The notes: generated from the sequence alone by a model not told the origin. 11,691 bases of DNA from CAZKGE01 sp964541695 (GCA_964541695.1 CAZIRB010000076.1:1-11691); one strand, 5' to 3'; shown: positions 1 to 7,061, counted from the stretch's first letter. Program-made: numbers and translations.

Positions 1-3
1 GCC

Positions 4-1518
4 CTAGCAGCCGGAAAACGGCCGGGCCAGCGTATCGGCAACCGCGCCTACGATGTCGCGAGACATCAGCATTCGGTTGCCGAGCATTTTCATGGCCGCG
101 TCGGCGGAAAGGCCGAGCAGGTACGCGCCCGCGCAGGCCGCGTCGAACGGCTCGAGCCCCTGGGAAAGCAGCGCGAGGATCAGCCCCGTGAGCACGTCGC
201 CGCTGCCGCCCTTGGCCAGGCCAGCGTTGCCGGTGCAGTTGAGCGCCGTTTGGGAAGGCGACGCGATCACGCTGACCGCGCCCTTGAGCAGCACGACGCA
301 GCCCCAGTTTTTCGCCGCCGCAACCGCCTGCCCGATCGGGTCGGCTATCACACCCTCGACCGATTGCGCGGTCAGCCGCGCAAACTCGGCCGGATGCGGT
401 GTCAATACGACCTTATCGTGCAATTCTGCAAGGAGCGCCGGATTTTTGGCGATGTGGTTCAGTCCGTCCGCGTCGATCGCAAGCGGAAGTTTTGCTTCCA
501 GCGCAGCGGTCAGCAGGCTGTCGTTTGCCAGCTCGCCCATGCCGCTGCCGAGCGCGACCGCCGTCTTGCCCGGAAGCTGCGCGGCCGCAAACGTAAGCGC
601 CGCCTCGTCCCAGCCCGCTCCCTCGCCCGCCGCGGCGCAGACCGCCTCCGGCAGCGCATAGAACGCGCCGCGGACGCCGCCGGGCACGCAGACTGTCAGC
701 ACGCCCGCGCCCGCGCGCAGCGCCGCGCAAGCACTCATAAGCGCAGCGCCCGCGTATCGGTCGCTTCCCGCGACAAGCAGGGCGCGGCCGTTCTTCCCCT
801 TGTGGCTGTCCTTTTCGCGCGGCGGCAGCATCACGGCAAAGTCGGAGTCCGTCATCTCAAACACGTCGTCGCCGTTTGCGTGGCCGTAGGACGAGATGCT
901 GCGCACGATCAGCTCGCCGCAGAGCTCGCGCCCGGGATACAGCCGCTGTCCGCGCTTTCGGTACTGGAACGTGATCGTCCTGTCCGCGCGCACCGCGCAG
1001 CCGAGCACGCGCCCGCTGTCCGCGTCCACGCCGGACGGCATATCCACGGCAAGCACGCGCACGCCGGACGCAACGACCGCCTCGATCGTTTCGGCGTACG
1101 GGCCCTTGACCGGCCGCGACAGTCCGATGCCGAACAGCGCGTCGACCAAACAGCCTGCGCCCGCGAGCTCTTGCGCATCGGGCGCTCCCTGCCGCACGCT
1201 TACGCGGCAGCCATTCTCGCGCGCGCAGCGCAGCTGCTCCGCCGCGGCGGGGCTGAGCTTCTCCTCCTCGCCGATCACGAGCGCCGACGCGTCGTATCCC
1301 GCGGCGCACAGCAGCCGCAGCGCGGCAAGGCCGTCGCCGCCGTTGTTGCCGGCGCCGCAGAGGATCAGGATCGGCTCCCCGCCGGGAGCCTCGTCCGCCA
1401 CGGCGGCGGCCACGTGCTCCGCCGCCCGCTCCATCAGCGCAAGCTCGTCGATTCCCTCGCGCCGCATAACGAACTTCTCGAACGCGCGCATGCCCGCGCG
1501 GGTCACGATGCGTTCCAT
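4..1518 (-). CDS. nnr: Bifunctional NAD(P)H-hydrate epimerase / ADP-dependent dehydratase (Nnr)
   Basis: This cytosolic repair enzyme acts on hydrated NADH and NADPH. The N-terminal domain epimerises the R and S hydrates and the C-terminal domain dehydrates the S form using ADP. The 504-residue protein shows both halves in the usual order. The epimerase half (about 1-215) has GAGNNGGDG at 55-63 and the VDMPSGVDADSG stretch near 158-169. The kinase-fold dehydratase half (about 225-500) has GKNGRALLVAGS near 241-252, LTPHPAEF at 372-379, VLLKG near 409-413 and the catalytic-loop signature GSGDVLTG at 438-445. The chosen ATG has a GGAGGG site just upstream; an in-frame extension to 1593 would overlap acpS and lacks support. 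It begins one base after the acpS stop, so it is the last visible gene of a recX-acpS-nnr operon. Family assignment is secure and no key motif is missing. Confidence 0.96.
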   Translation of the reverse strand: MERIVTRAGMRAFEKFVMRREGIDELALMERAAEHVAAAVADEAPGGEPILILCGAGNNGGDGLAALRLLCAAGYDASALVIGEEEKLSPAAAEQLRCARENGCRVSVRQGAPDAQELAGAGCLVDALFGIGLSRPVKGPYAETIEAVVASGVRVLAVDMPSGVDADSGRVLGCAVRADRTITFQYRKRGQRLYPGRELCGELIVRSISSYGHANGDDVFEMTDSDFAVMLPPREKDSHKGKNGRALLVAGSDRYAGAALMSACAALRAGAGVLTVCVPGGVRGAFYALPEAVCAAAGEGAGWDEAALTFAAAQLPGKTAVALGSGMGELANDSLLTAALEAKLPLAIDADGLNHIAKNPALLAELHDKVVLTPHPAEFARLTAQSVEGVIADPIGQAVAAAKNWGCVVLLKGAVSVIASPSQTALNCTGNAGLAKGGSGDVLTGLILALLSQGLEPFDAACAGAYLLGLSADAAMKMLGNRMLMSRDIVGAVADTLARPFSGC

Positions 1519-1519
1519 A

Positions 1520-1888
1520 TCATCCCTCCAAAACAGCAAACGCGACGGCAAGGCCGCCGTCGTGTGAAACGGAAATATGTACGGCGGTTGCACAAAGCGC
1601 GCGCATCCGCTCGGCCGCGCCGCCGTGCAGCACGGCCCGGGGCCCCCCGTGCTCGCTGTGCAGCGTCTCGATATCGGTCAGCGCAAAGCCGGATATGCCC
1701 GTGCCGAGCGCCTTGGCCACCGCCTCCTTGACCGCAAACAGCCCGGCGTAGACCTCCGGCGCGTGCGCGCGGCCCGCGGCGTAGGCAATTTCGCGCGCCG
1801 TGAATATCCGCGCGCGGAACGATTCGTTTTGGGCCACCCGCCCGATGCGTTCGATCTTCACAATGTCGACGCCGACGCCGCAGATCAT
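1520..1888 (-). CDS. acpS: Holo-[acyl-carrier-protein] synthase AcpS
   Basis: AcpS transfers the 4'-phosphopantetheine arm of coenzyme A to the serine of acyl carrier protein and so activates fatty acid synthesis. The 122-residue length is normal for the family. The N-terminal GVGVDIV (4-10) carries the Mg-binding aspartate D8. FAVKEAVAKALGTG (51-64) carries the second metal ligand E55. HISVSHD at 104-110 is the conserved C-terminal signature. The ATG overlaps the recX stop as ATGA, and a purine-rich GGAGG lies 7 bases upstream inside recX, which implies translational coupling. Coupling of acpS to nnr is common in Firmicutes; recX upstream is less usual. Nothing in the sequence looks degraded. 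Confidence 0.96.
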   Translation of the reverse strand: MICGVGVDIVKIERIGRVAQNESFRARIFTAREIAYAAGRAHAPEVYAGLFAVKEAVAKALGTGISGFALTDIETLHSEHGGPRAVLHGGAAERMRALCATAVHISVSHDGGLAVAFAVLEG

Positions 1889-2382
1889 TCCTCCGCCTCC
1901 GCCGCCGCGCGCGCGGCCGCGCTGGCCGTGTCGTAATCAAAGCCGCGTGAAATCAGCCGCGCCTCGATCCGTCTCCATTTTTCCTCCGGACCCAGACGTT
2001 CAAACTGGCGCGCGTATTTTTTGGCCACCTCGTCCGCGTTCGACCGCTCGGCCGCGCCGTCGAGCCCGGCGAGCGCCGCGTCGACGGCGTCGCGGTCGGC
2101 CTCGTGGCCAAGAAGCTGCTCCTTTAAATGCAGCCTGCTGATCGGCTTGCTTCGAAGCCGCGACGCGACGAAATCCCGGCAAAAGGCCGCGTCGTCGACG
2201 AGCCCCAGCTCCTCCAGCCGGTCGACGGTCTCCATGACCTCCACCTCGCCGTAATGGCACGCGTCGAGATGCCGCTCGACCTCGCGGCGCGTACGCGCGC
2301 GCGCCGTCAGGAACGAAAGCGCCGCGTCCATCGGCGACTGGCCCTCGCGTTTTTTGAGACGTTTTGTAAGCGAATTTTTCAT
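1885..2382 (-). CDS. recX: RecX family regulatory protein
   Basis: RecX binds RecA filaments and limits their extension, restraining recombination and the SOS response. The protein is 165 residues if read from the ATG at 2382. RecX hallmarks are an ALSFLTARARTRREVERHL helix repeat near 20-39, the RLEELGLVDDAAFCRDF block near 58-74, LHLKEQLLGHEADRD, and a C-terminal RRIEARLISRGFDYDT repeat. Start choice is uncertain. The ATG at 2382 (or the GTG just before it) has no ribosome binding site but sits about 10 bases after a good -10 box, so it would be read from a nearly leaderless mRNA. A second ATG at 2331 has GAGGG about 10 bases upstream and would give 148 residues that still hold all RecX repeats. 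The first start adds a lysine-rich N-terminus (MKNSLTKRLKKR). The gene overlaps acpS by 4 bp. Family confident, start not. Confidence 0.92.
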   Translation of the reverse strand: MKNSLTKRLKKREGQSPMDAALSFLTARARTRREVERHLDACHYGEVEVMETVDRLEELGLVDDAAFCRDFVASRLRSKPISRLHLKEQLLGHEADRDAVDAALAGLDGAAERSNADEVAKKYARQFERLGPEEKWRRIEARLISRGFDYDTASAAARAAAEAEE

Positions 2383-2391
2383 CACGACAAT

Positions 2392-2420
2392 ACTATACCA
2401 AATTTGAAAAACCTTGACAA
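2392..2420 (-). promoter_or_regulatory. Sigma-A-type promoter of the recX-acpS-nnr operon
   Basis: Read on the minus strand there is TTGTCA (2420-2415), a 17-base spacer and TATAGT (2397-2392). Only 9 bases separate the -10 box from the ATG at 2382, so transcription should start at about 2386-2384, within 2-4 bases of the start codon. That predicts a leaderless or nearly leaderless transcript, consistent with the absence of a Shine-Dalgarno sequence there. Confidence 0.7.
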
Positions 2421-2445
2421 TCTGCGCCTTTTGGACTGATGAACA

Positions 2446-2458
2446 AATTGTAACAATT
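2446..2458. promoter_or_regulatory. AT-rich palindrome between the divergent recX and VanW genes
   Basis: AATTGT-A-ACAATT is a perfect 6-bp inverted repeat with a one-base centre. It lies between the divergent recX promoter and the VanW gene, upstream of both. It could be a regulator site, but short AT-rich palindromes also arise by chance and nothing else supports a function. Confidence 0.25.
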
Positions 2459-2480
2459 GGCAAAACAAATGCAACATCCT

Positions 2481-2509
2481 ATGCATTCGCGCCAAGAATC
2501 AAGTACAAT
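2481..2509 (+). promoter_or_regulatory. Possible promoter of the VanW-domain gene
   Basis: TACAAT at 2504-2509 is a good -10 match 30 bases before the start codon. The hexamer 17 bases upstream (ATGCAT, 2481-2486) is a poor -35, so only the -10 is supported. Confidence 0.3.
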
Positions 2510-2539
2510 ATTGCACAGAGCTTTTAGGAGGGCCACCCA

Positions 2540-4183
2540 ATGGAAATGGAACTGTTTCCGAGAATGATTCCCGGAAAGAGCAGACGCGTCCGCAGGAAAA
2601 AATCGATCATCATGCTTTGCGCCGTACTGGTCGCGCTCGTGGCTTCCTTTGTCGCGTATTACATCGTCACACAGAACCGCGCCGCGCGGGAAATCGCGGC
2701 CCAGCTCGCCGCCGAGGAGGAGCTGCGCAAACAGCAGGAGCTTGAGAAGAGCGCCTACGAGGCGATCCTGAACTCGCAGGTCTTTTTCGACGGCATCACG
2801 ATCGACGGCGTCAGCGTGTCTGGCCTGACCATGGAGCAGGCGCGCGAGGCGCTTGCGTCCGCCGTGCAGTCGTACACGCCGATCGGCACGCTGCAGCTGA
2901 CCTACGAGGAGCTGTCGTTCCCGTTCGACCTGTCCACGATACCGGTCTCGCTCGACACGGACACGGTGCTGCGGGAGGCGTTCAACCTCGCGCGCAGTGC
3001 TACCTACGAGGAGGCAAAGGCCGAGCTCGACATTCTCAAAACGAACGGCCGCAACTTCACGCTGACCGCGACCTACGACTTCTCCGCCGTCAGCATGCGC
3101 GTGGCCGAGATCGCGGCCTCGCTGGACACGCCCGCCACGGACGCGGCAATCAAGTTCAACGAGGACTCGTCCGAGAAGCCCTACACGATCACGGACGAGG
3201 TCGTCGGCGTCGCCGTGAACCAGCCGCAGCTCGTGGCGGACATCACCGCGGCCGTGCAGAGCGGCAACTATACCGCGCCTATCCCCATCCCCGTGTCCGA
3301 GACGTTGCCGACCGTGACGCGCACATATCTCGAGAGCGCGTACACGCTGCGCGCCTCAGCGGAGACGAGCTTCTCCGGCAGCGACTCGAACCGGACCTAC
3401 AACATCAAGAAGGGCGCCAAGCTGATCAACGGCACCGTCGTCAAGCCGGGCGAAACCTTCTCGACCAACGCCGCGCTCGGCACGCGCACCTACTCCAACG
3501 GCTGGAAGGAGGCCGGCGCCTACGTGGGCGGCGCGGTCGACAAGCAGGCCGGCGGCGGCGTGTGCCAGCTTTCGAGCACGCTGTACAACGCGGTCGTCAA
3601 GGCGGACCTCGAGGTCGTCTCGCGCAGGAACCACTCCATGCCCGTCAGCTATATCAAGAAGGGCCTGGACGCGACGATCAACTCGACCGGCAACATCATC
3701 GACTTCAAATTTAAGAACAACACGGCCGCCGACATCCTGATCCGCGCGTATACCTCGGGCAAGAACGTGATATTCGAGATCTACGGCGTGCCGTTTGCGA
3801 CGAGCGAGTACGACGAGATCAAGCTGACCAGCAAGCAGATCGAAACGATCGAGCCGAAGGGCGAGATGATCGAGACGCTCGACCCCACGCTCGCGCCGGG
3901 TGAAACGCAGGTCAAGGTCGCGCGGCAGACCGGCTCGCGCTGGCAGTCGTACAAGAACTACTACCTCAAGGGCACGCTCGTGCGGAGCGAGAAGCTCGCG
4001 CTGTCCACCTACGACGCGTTCGTCGGCGAGATGCTGGTCGGGCCGGAGCTCGTGATCACGCCCACCCCCACGCCGCACGTGACGGCTACCCCGACGACGC
4101 CGCCGATCACAACGCCGGAGCCCACGAGCACGCCTACGCCCACGCCGGAGGCGACCACCGAGGTGCCGATCATCTCGCCGTGA
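2540..4183 (+). CDS. Membrane-anchored VanW/G5 domain cell-wall protein
   Basis: This 547-residue protein is probably anchored in the membrane with its bulk facing the wall. A basic N-terminus (RRVRRKK) is followed by one transmembrane segment (about 22-43) and a charged, probably coiled-coil stretch (46-75). A putative peptidoglycan-binding region of the YoaR type follows, ending near residue 260. The VanW domain (about 286-416) includes VVKPGETFSTN and the signature GGGVCQLSSTLYNA. A G5-like domain lies near 425-495 and a Thr/Pro-rich tail of about 43 residues ends the protein. VanW/G5 proteins are common in spore-forming Firmicutes and their biochemical role is not settled; the name does not imply glycopeptide resistance. 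The ATG is preceded by TAGGAGG at 8 bases. The gene diverges from recX and is followed by a strong terminator, so it is probably monocistronic. Confidence 0.93.
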   Translation: MEMELFPRMIPGKSRRVRRKKSIIMLCAVLVALVASFVAYYIVTQNRAAREIAAQLAAEEELRKQQELEKSAYEAILNSQVFFDGITIDGVSVSGLTMEQAREALASAVQSYTPIGTLQLTYEELSFPFDLSTIPVSLDTDTVLREAFNLARSATYEEAKAELDILKTNGRNFTLTATYDFSAVSMRVAEIAASLDTPATDAAIKFNEDSSEKPYTITDEVVGVAVNQPQLVADITAAVQSGNYTAPIPIPVSETLPTVTRTYLESAYTLRASAETSFSGSDSNRTYNIKKGAKLINGTVVKPGETFSTNAALGTRTYSNGWKEAGAYVGGAVDKQAGGGVCQLSSTLYNAVVKADLEVVSRRNHSMPVSYIKKGLDATINSTGNIIDFKFKNNTAADILIRAYTSGKNVIFEIYGVPFATSEYDEIKLTSKQIETIEPKGEMIETLDPTLAPGETQVKVARQTGSRWQSYKNYYLKGTLVRSEKLALSTYDAFVGEMLVGPELVITPTPTPHVTATPTTPPITTPEPTSTPTPTPEATTEVPIISP

Positions 4184-4238
4184 GCGATGGGTGCGGATGG
4201 AAGCCACGGATTGTGGTTGCGGTTTATTGCAAAGAAGG

Positions 4239-4267
4239 AGCGGGCGGCAGGAATGCCGCCCGCTTTT
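4239..4267 (+). terminator. Rho-independent terminator of the VanW gene
   Basis: The arms GCGGGCGGCA and TGCCGCCCGC pair perfectly over 10 bp (11 with a flanking A-T), with a GGAA loop, followed by TTTTGTGT. It lies 56 bases after the VanW stop codon. Confidence 0.9.
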
Positions 4268-4349
4268 GTGTGCCGACAGTAAATTTACGTTTGGGCGAGG
4301 CGCGTCAGAGGAACGTTGAGGGCTCCCCACAGTTCGCAATGGTCGTGCA

Positions 4350-4602
4350 GCCCTCCCCTCGGTCTGCGCTCCCTTGCTCACCGGGCCTGCGTCTCGCTTC
4401 ATCCGTCACAGGCGGCACTCGGCTACGGTCCTCTCAAACACGCGCCAAAGGGGGAATCCCCCTTTGGAAACCCAATGGTTCTTCGATTTTTCCTGCAGGT
4501 TCCGGGGGCCTTTGGCCCTTGGCGGGGGGCCGTAGCTGTGCGCCGCCGGTGGCGGATGAAGCGAGGCGTAGTGAACAAAGAAGTGGGAGACGGAGGCAAT
4601 GG
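4350..4602. repeat. Two diverged copies of an intergenic repeat module in inverted orientation
   Basis: Arm 4393-4431 and arm 4527-4565 are inverted copies of each other over 39 bases, with 33 identical by hand alignment. Both contain the core CTCGCTTCATCCG (read on the plus strand in the first arm and the minus strand in the second), followed by a GGCGGC and a GCTACGG block. Weaker similarity continues outward, pairing a GTGAGCAAGG motif of the left copy with GTGAACAAAG of the right, so each module is about 75-80 bp. Between them lies the perfect hairpin CCAAAGGGGG-AAT-CCCCCTTTGG (4445-4467). No protein motif is visible. The stretch is part of about 640 bp without a convincing gene (4184-4823). 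It resembles mosaic intergenic repeats of GC-rich gut Firmicutes, which I recall but cannot search here. Confidence 0.7.
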
Positions 4603-4625
4603 CTTTAACCGTTGCTTCCCGTCTC
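4587..4625. repeat. Imperfect inverted repeat, long hairpin
   Basis: GAGACGGAGGCAATGG (4587-4602) and CCGTTGCTTCCCGTCTC (4609-4625) pair with one bulge and one or two mismatches or wobbles around a six-base loop. It overlaps the outer end of the right-hand repeat module. There is no clear T-tract, so it is not a typical terminator. Confidence 0.55.
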
Positions 4626-4652
4626 AAAAACTGAACACCGGCTATTGGGGTT

Positions 4653-4699
4653 CCAAGGGGCTCAGACCCTTGGCAGGGTGCAGGGGCAGCGCCCCTGCA
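4653..4699. repeat. Tandem GC-rich hairpins
   Basis: Two adjacent perfect inverted repeats are seen: CCAAGGG (4653-4659) with CCCTTGG (4667-4673), and TGCAGGGGC (4679-4687) with GCCCCTGCA (4691-4699) around an AGC loop. A looser GC-rich dyad follows at about 4697-4717. They fit the same mosaic repeat type as the modules upstream. The remaining bases to 4823 show no recognisable feature. Confidence 0.6.
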
Positions 4700-4823
4700 A
4701 AAGGCCCCGGACCTTGCGTTTGCAAACCTAATGCCAGACCAGATAAATGCGGTTTTCAATCTCCGGCCCGCCGTGCTCCGCACTGCCGCACAACAACAAC
4801 CCAAACCCGACCAGCCCAACCTC

Positions 4824-5054
4824 CTACCGTCCGCGTTCCAAATCGTACAATTCCCCATATCCCCCGTTCCCGGCGTTCTCGTCCTCCAGCCTGCGCCGCA
4901 GAAGCTCGGCCAGCTCCTCGCGCGAGGCGGGCTGCTCACGCGTGCCCATGCAGGCCGAGCAGGTGGCAAAGCAGTTCGGGCAGATGCAGCGGCTGAGGAG
5001 CCCCCGCTCCTCCTGCACCATGTATTCGCCGCAGACGGCGCAGCCGCACCGCAT
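4824..5054 (-). CDS. Small eight-cysteine zinc-ribbon-like protein, function unknown
   Basis: The 76-residue protein carries eight cysteines in two similar clusters: C3-x-C5-xx-C8, then C23-x-C25-xx-C28 followed by C32-xx-C35. This spacing suggests two zinc knuckles or one compact zinc ribbon. The second half (about 41-76) is charged, with a predicted helix (REELAELLRRRLEDE) and a glycine- and tyrosine-containing tail ending in LERGR. The start is well supported by AAGGAGGGG six bases upstream of the ATG. There is no signal peptide or membrane segment, so it is probably cytosolic. The gene diverges from the exported-protein gene at 5240, and its 3' side runs into the repeat mosaic. I recognise no named family; nucleic-acid binding or protein interaction through the zinc module is only a guess. 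Confidence 0.75.
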   Translation of the reverse strand: MRCGCAVCGEYMVQEERGLLSRCICPNCFATCSACMGTREQPASREELAELLRRRLEDENAGNGGYGELYDLERGR

Positions 5055-5198
5055 TCCGTTCCCCTCCTTCGAGAAATTTCAATTGCTCCGTTGCTTTGGG
5101 AGCCATGCCGCGCAAAACGCCGTTGGGGACATCGTCATTGTGGGTCGTAGGCGCAAAATCCCTACTTGTCGTCAGTTGATCGACGTCCTCTCTGTTTT

Positions 5199-5232
5199 GT
5201 TTGCGCATGCAAACGGCAATCCGTGATATAAT
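5199..5232 (+). promoter_or_regulatory. Extended -10 promoter with upstream palindrome
   Basis: TG-A-TATAAT (5224-5232) is a perfect extended -10 box. A palindrome GTTTGC-GCAT-GCAAAC (5199-5214) occupies the -35 position, where no good -35 hexamer is seen. Initiation is expected around 5239-5240, exactly at the ATG of the downstream gene, so the transcript should be leaderless. The palindrome could be an activator or repressor site. Confidence 0.6.
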
Positions 5233-5239
5233 GCATAGC

Positions 5240-5902
5240 ATGATGAAATCGTTTGTGCGGCTCCTTGCGCTGCTGCTGCTCGCCCCCGCGGCGGTCCGGC
5301 CCGACACCGCCGGGCCCGTCGACCCGGCCCGCGGCGGCGATGATCTGGTCCGCTGCCTGCTGCGCGCGGCGGAGCTGCAATATCTGACGGAGCCTGTTTT
5401 ACAGCTCCCCGATGCGGAAGCGCTCGAGCGGTACGAGGCCGCGCTTGCGGACGGCCCGCAGGCGGACGATCTTTTCCGCGCCGACGCGCCTTTCTGCGCG
5501 CTTCCCGGCACGGCCTCGTCGCTCACCGCAGGCGTAACGGCCATACAGGCCGAGGGCGCGGACTGGGCCGACGTGAAGCAGCGCCTGACCGTAGGCGCGG
5601 CATACGACCTTGCGGACACTTTGCACGGCGCCATGGTGCGCGTGCGCTGTGTCGCGCTCGACGACTGCGCCGCTTTCGAGCCGCTGACGGGCTGGGACGC
5701 GGCGACGCTCGCAAGAATGTTCGGCAACAGCTTCGACTTCCGCCAGATCGACTGTGCGTTGACCATAGGCGGGACGCGCGTGGCCGCCGCGCTGCAGCTC
5801 GACCCTGCCGCAATCGACGCGTCCGCGGGCGCGCCGCAACGCTGCTATCTCTACTTTGCCAACAGCCCGCCGCAGGTCGGCAAGCTTTCCGGAATCGACT
5901 GA
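5240..5902 (+). CDS. Putative exported protein, function unknown
   Basis: Read from the ATG at 5240 this is a 220-residue protein (219 from the next ATG at 5243). The N-terminus, MMKSFVRLLALLLLAPAAV, is a typical Sec signal peptide: one or two basic residues and a leucine-rich core. No lipobox cysteine follows. The mature part is acidic and alanine-rich with six scattered cysteines that could form disulfides. I see no catalytic motif and recognise no family. Earlier in-frame starts (5201, 5207) overlap the promoter and have no ribosome binding site. The predicted start lies 7 bases after a perfect -10 box, so translation is probably from a leaderless mRNA. Codon use matches its neighbours and the frame is open throughout. 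A GC hairpin directly follows the stop codon. The gene converges on the Tim44-like gene. Confidence 0.75.
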   Translation: MMKSFVRLLALLLLAPAAVRPDTAGPVDPARGGDDLVRCLLRAAELQYLTEPVLQLPDAEALERYEAALADGPQADDLFRADAPFCALPGTASSLTAGVTAIQAEGADWADVKQRLTVGAAYDLADTLHGAMVRVRCVALDDCAAFEPLTGWDAATLARMFGNSFDFRQIDCALTIGGTRVAAALQLDPAAIDASAGAPQRCYLYFANSPPQVGKLSGID

Positions 5903-5927
5903 GCCGGCGGACGTTTCCGCCGCCGGC
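5903..5927. other. GC-rich hairpin between convergent genes
   Basis: GCCGGCGG (5903-5910) and CCGCCGGC (5920-5927) pair perfectly around a nine-base loop, starting at the first base after the stop at 5900-5902. No T-tract follows on either strand, so if it terminates transcription it is not a classical intrinsic terminator. A smaller dyad, GGGCA-AAA-TGCCC, lies near 5948-5960. Confidence 0.4.
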
Positions 5928-5982
5928 CCAAGCCTATCATTCTATCCGGGCAAAATGCCCCGTTCCAAAAAACCGCCGGCGC

Positions 5983-6747
5983 TCAGTTCGCGCTGCGCTG
6001 CGAGATGCCCTTGATCGCCGTCAGCGCCCAGTCGTGATCGCTCAGCGTCACCACGGAGCCGCAGTAGTCGCATTTCCCCGACGCGTTGACGGATAGCGGC
6101 GCGCCGCAGTGCGGGCAGCTAACGCTGCTTAGTTCGCTTGCGGCGAGCGTCACGCGGTCCTTGTTGCGCGTCAGCTTCCAGTCGTAGGTCATGAACAGCT
6201 CCCGCGTCGACGAGCCCTGCACGACCTCGCCCGTGCCGTCCTTCGTCGTGTAATCGCAGATGCGCGTCTTGATGCGCACGATCAGCACGTCGAGGTCGGC
6301 CTCCTGCATGTACTTGGAGATGAACGTGTCGAGCACCGCGATCCGGTCGATGTGGTTTGTCAGGCCCTTTTGCTTAAGCTCGTCGAGCTGACGCGCCATC
6401 TGGTTATACAGCGCGTCCGTCATAAACGCGCGCATCGGCTCCCAGTCCTTCTTCTCCCACGCGGCCTGCATCTGCACGTATTGGTTTGCGACGCGCTCCA
6501 GAATCGCCTGCTCGTCGAAATTCGGGTCCTTCTGCTTGAGCGTCGAGAGCGGCAGCCCCTCGCCCGGGAACGAGGCGGTGTACATCTGCTGCGCGGTCGC
6601 GCTCTGGCCGCTCTTGCGCATGCGCATGGCAACGATCACGGCAATCACGATGACCAAAATGATGATGGTTCCGCTGCCAAAGCCCCCGAACATCGAGCCG
6701 CTGCCGCCGGTGCCATAATCATAAAAATAGGTGCCGCCGGACGACGA
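5983..6747 (-). CDS. Tim44-like domain membrane protein with C-terminal zinc ribbon (N-terminus lost in gap)
   Basis: Only the last 254 residues are visible; the N-terminus lies in the assembly gap. What remains starts with a Gly/Ser/Tyr-rich linker (1-27), then one transmembrane segment (about 28-42, TIIILVIVIAVIVAM) followed by basic residues. A Tim44-like domain follows (about 70-205), with the pattern WEKKDWEPMRAFMTDALYNQM and a later RIKTRICDYTT strand. A zinc ribbon closes the protein, with CPHCG and CDYCG about 18 residues apart near 212-235. Bacterial proteins of this build usually have a signal peptide before the Gly-rich linker, so that is probably what is missing. Related proteins are often described as transport-associated, but their function is unclear. 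Whether the gene belongs to the selenium operon across the gap cannot be told. Confidence 0.85.
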   Translation of the reverse strand, partial: SSSGGTYFYDYGTGGSGSMFGGFGSGTIIILVIVIAVIVAMRMRKSGQSATAQQMYTASFPGEGLPLSTLKQKDPNFDEQAILERVANQYVQMQAAWEKKDWEPMRAFMTDALYNQMARQLDELKQKGLTNHIDRIAVLDTFISKYMQEADLDVLIVRIKTRICDYTTKDGTGEVVQGSSTRELFMTYDWKLTRNKDRVTLAASELSSVSCPHCGAPLSVNASGKCDYCGSVVTLSDHDWALTAIKGISQRSAN

Positions 6748-6847
6748 NNNNNNNNNNNNNNNNNNNNNNNNNNNNNNNNNNNNNNNNNNNNNNNNNNNNN
6801 NNNNNNNNNNNNNNNNNNNNNNNNNNNNNNNNNNNNNNNNNNNNNNN
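6748..6847. other. Assembly gap (100 N)
   Basis: This is a run of exactly 100 N, the usual placeholder for a scaffold gap of unknown length. It separates the 3' end of the DUF3343 gene from the 5' part of the Tim44-like gene. Further genes could lie in it. Confidence 0.99.
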
Positions 6848-7061
6848 CGTCCGGACCGGCGACGCGGACCACCAGCTCCACGTCGCCGTCCAGTTTCGAA
6901 AGATTTGGTTCGGCGGCCTCGTACCGCACACAGGTGCCGCAGCTTGCGCTGAGTTTTCGCGGCACAGGCATCAGCGCGGCGGCAACGCCGATCTCCGTCA
7001 GCGCGCGGTGCGTGCACAGCGCCGCAAAATGCGTGTGGAACGTGGCGATGTACTCCGTCAT
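6848..7061 (-). CDS. DUF3343 family protein, putative Se/S carrier (C-terminus lost in gap)
   Basis: The first 71 residues are visible; the family is usually about 80-90 residues, so little is missing. The sequence matches the DUF3343 pattern: a short beta strand with a conserved Phe (YIATF), an alpha helix, then the signature MPVPRKLSASCGTCVRYE at 31-48. Some databases call this family a putative Se/S carrier protein because it travels with selenium and TusA-like genes. The CGTC stretch (C41, C44) forms a CxxC pair that could bind a persulfide or perselenide. The ATG overlaps the stop of the TusA-like gene as ATGA, so the two are translationally coupled and probably act together. The role is inferred from context. 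Confidence 0.85.

Noticed and set aside
250..1731. Long open frame on the plus strand across nnr and acpS
   Set aside because: It is Arg/Ala/His-rich, has no motif or ribosome binding site, and is antisense to two secure genes; long antisense frames are expected at this GC content.
2540..4183. Glycopeptide resistance gene
   Set aside because: The VanW domain occurs widely in envelope proteins without resistance, and no vanHAX-type gene or VanRS pair is present.
4180..4608. Open frame on the plus strand overlapping the VanW stop
   Set aside because: It runs through the VanW terminator and the repeat module and shows no protein-like features.
4406..4969. Open frame of 187 codons on the minus strand over the repeat region
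   Set aside because: It translates the repeat hairpins, overlaps the better supported eight-cysteine gene in another frame, and has no family motif.
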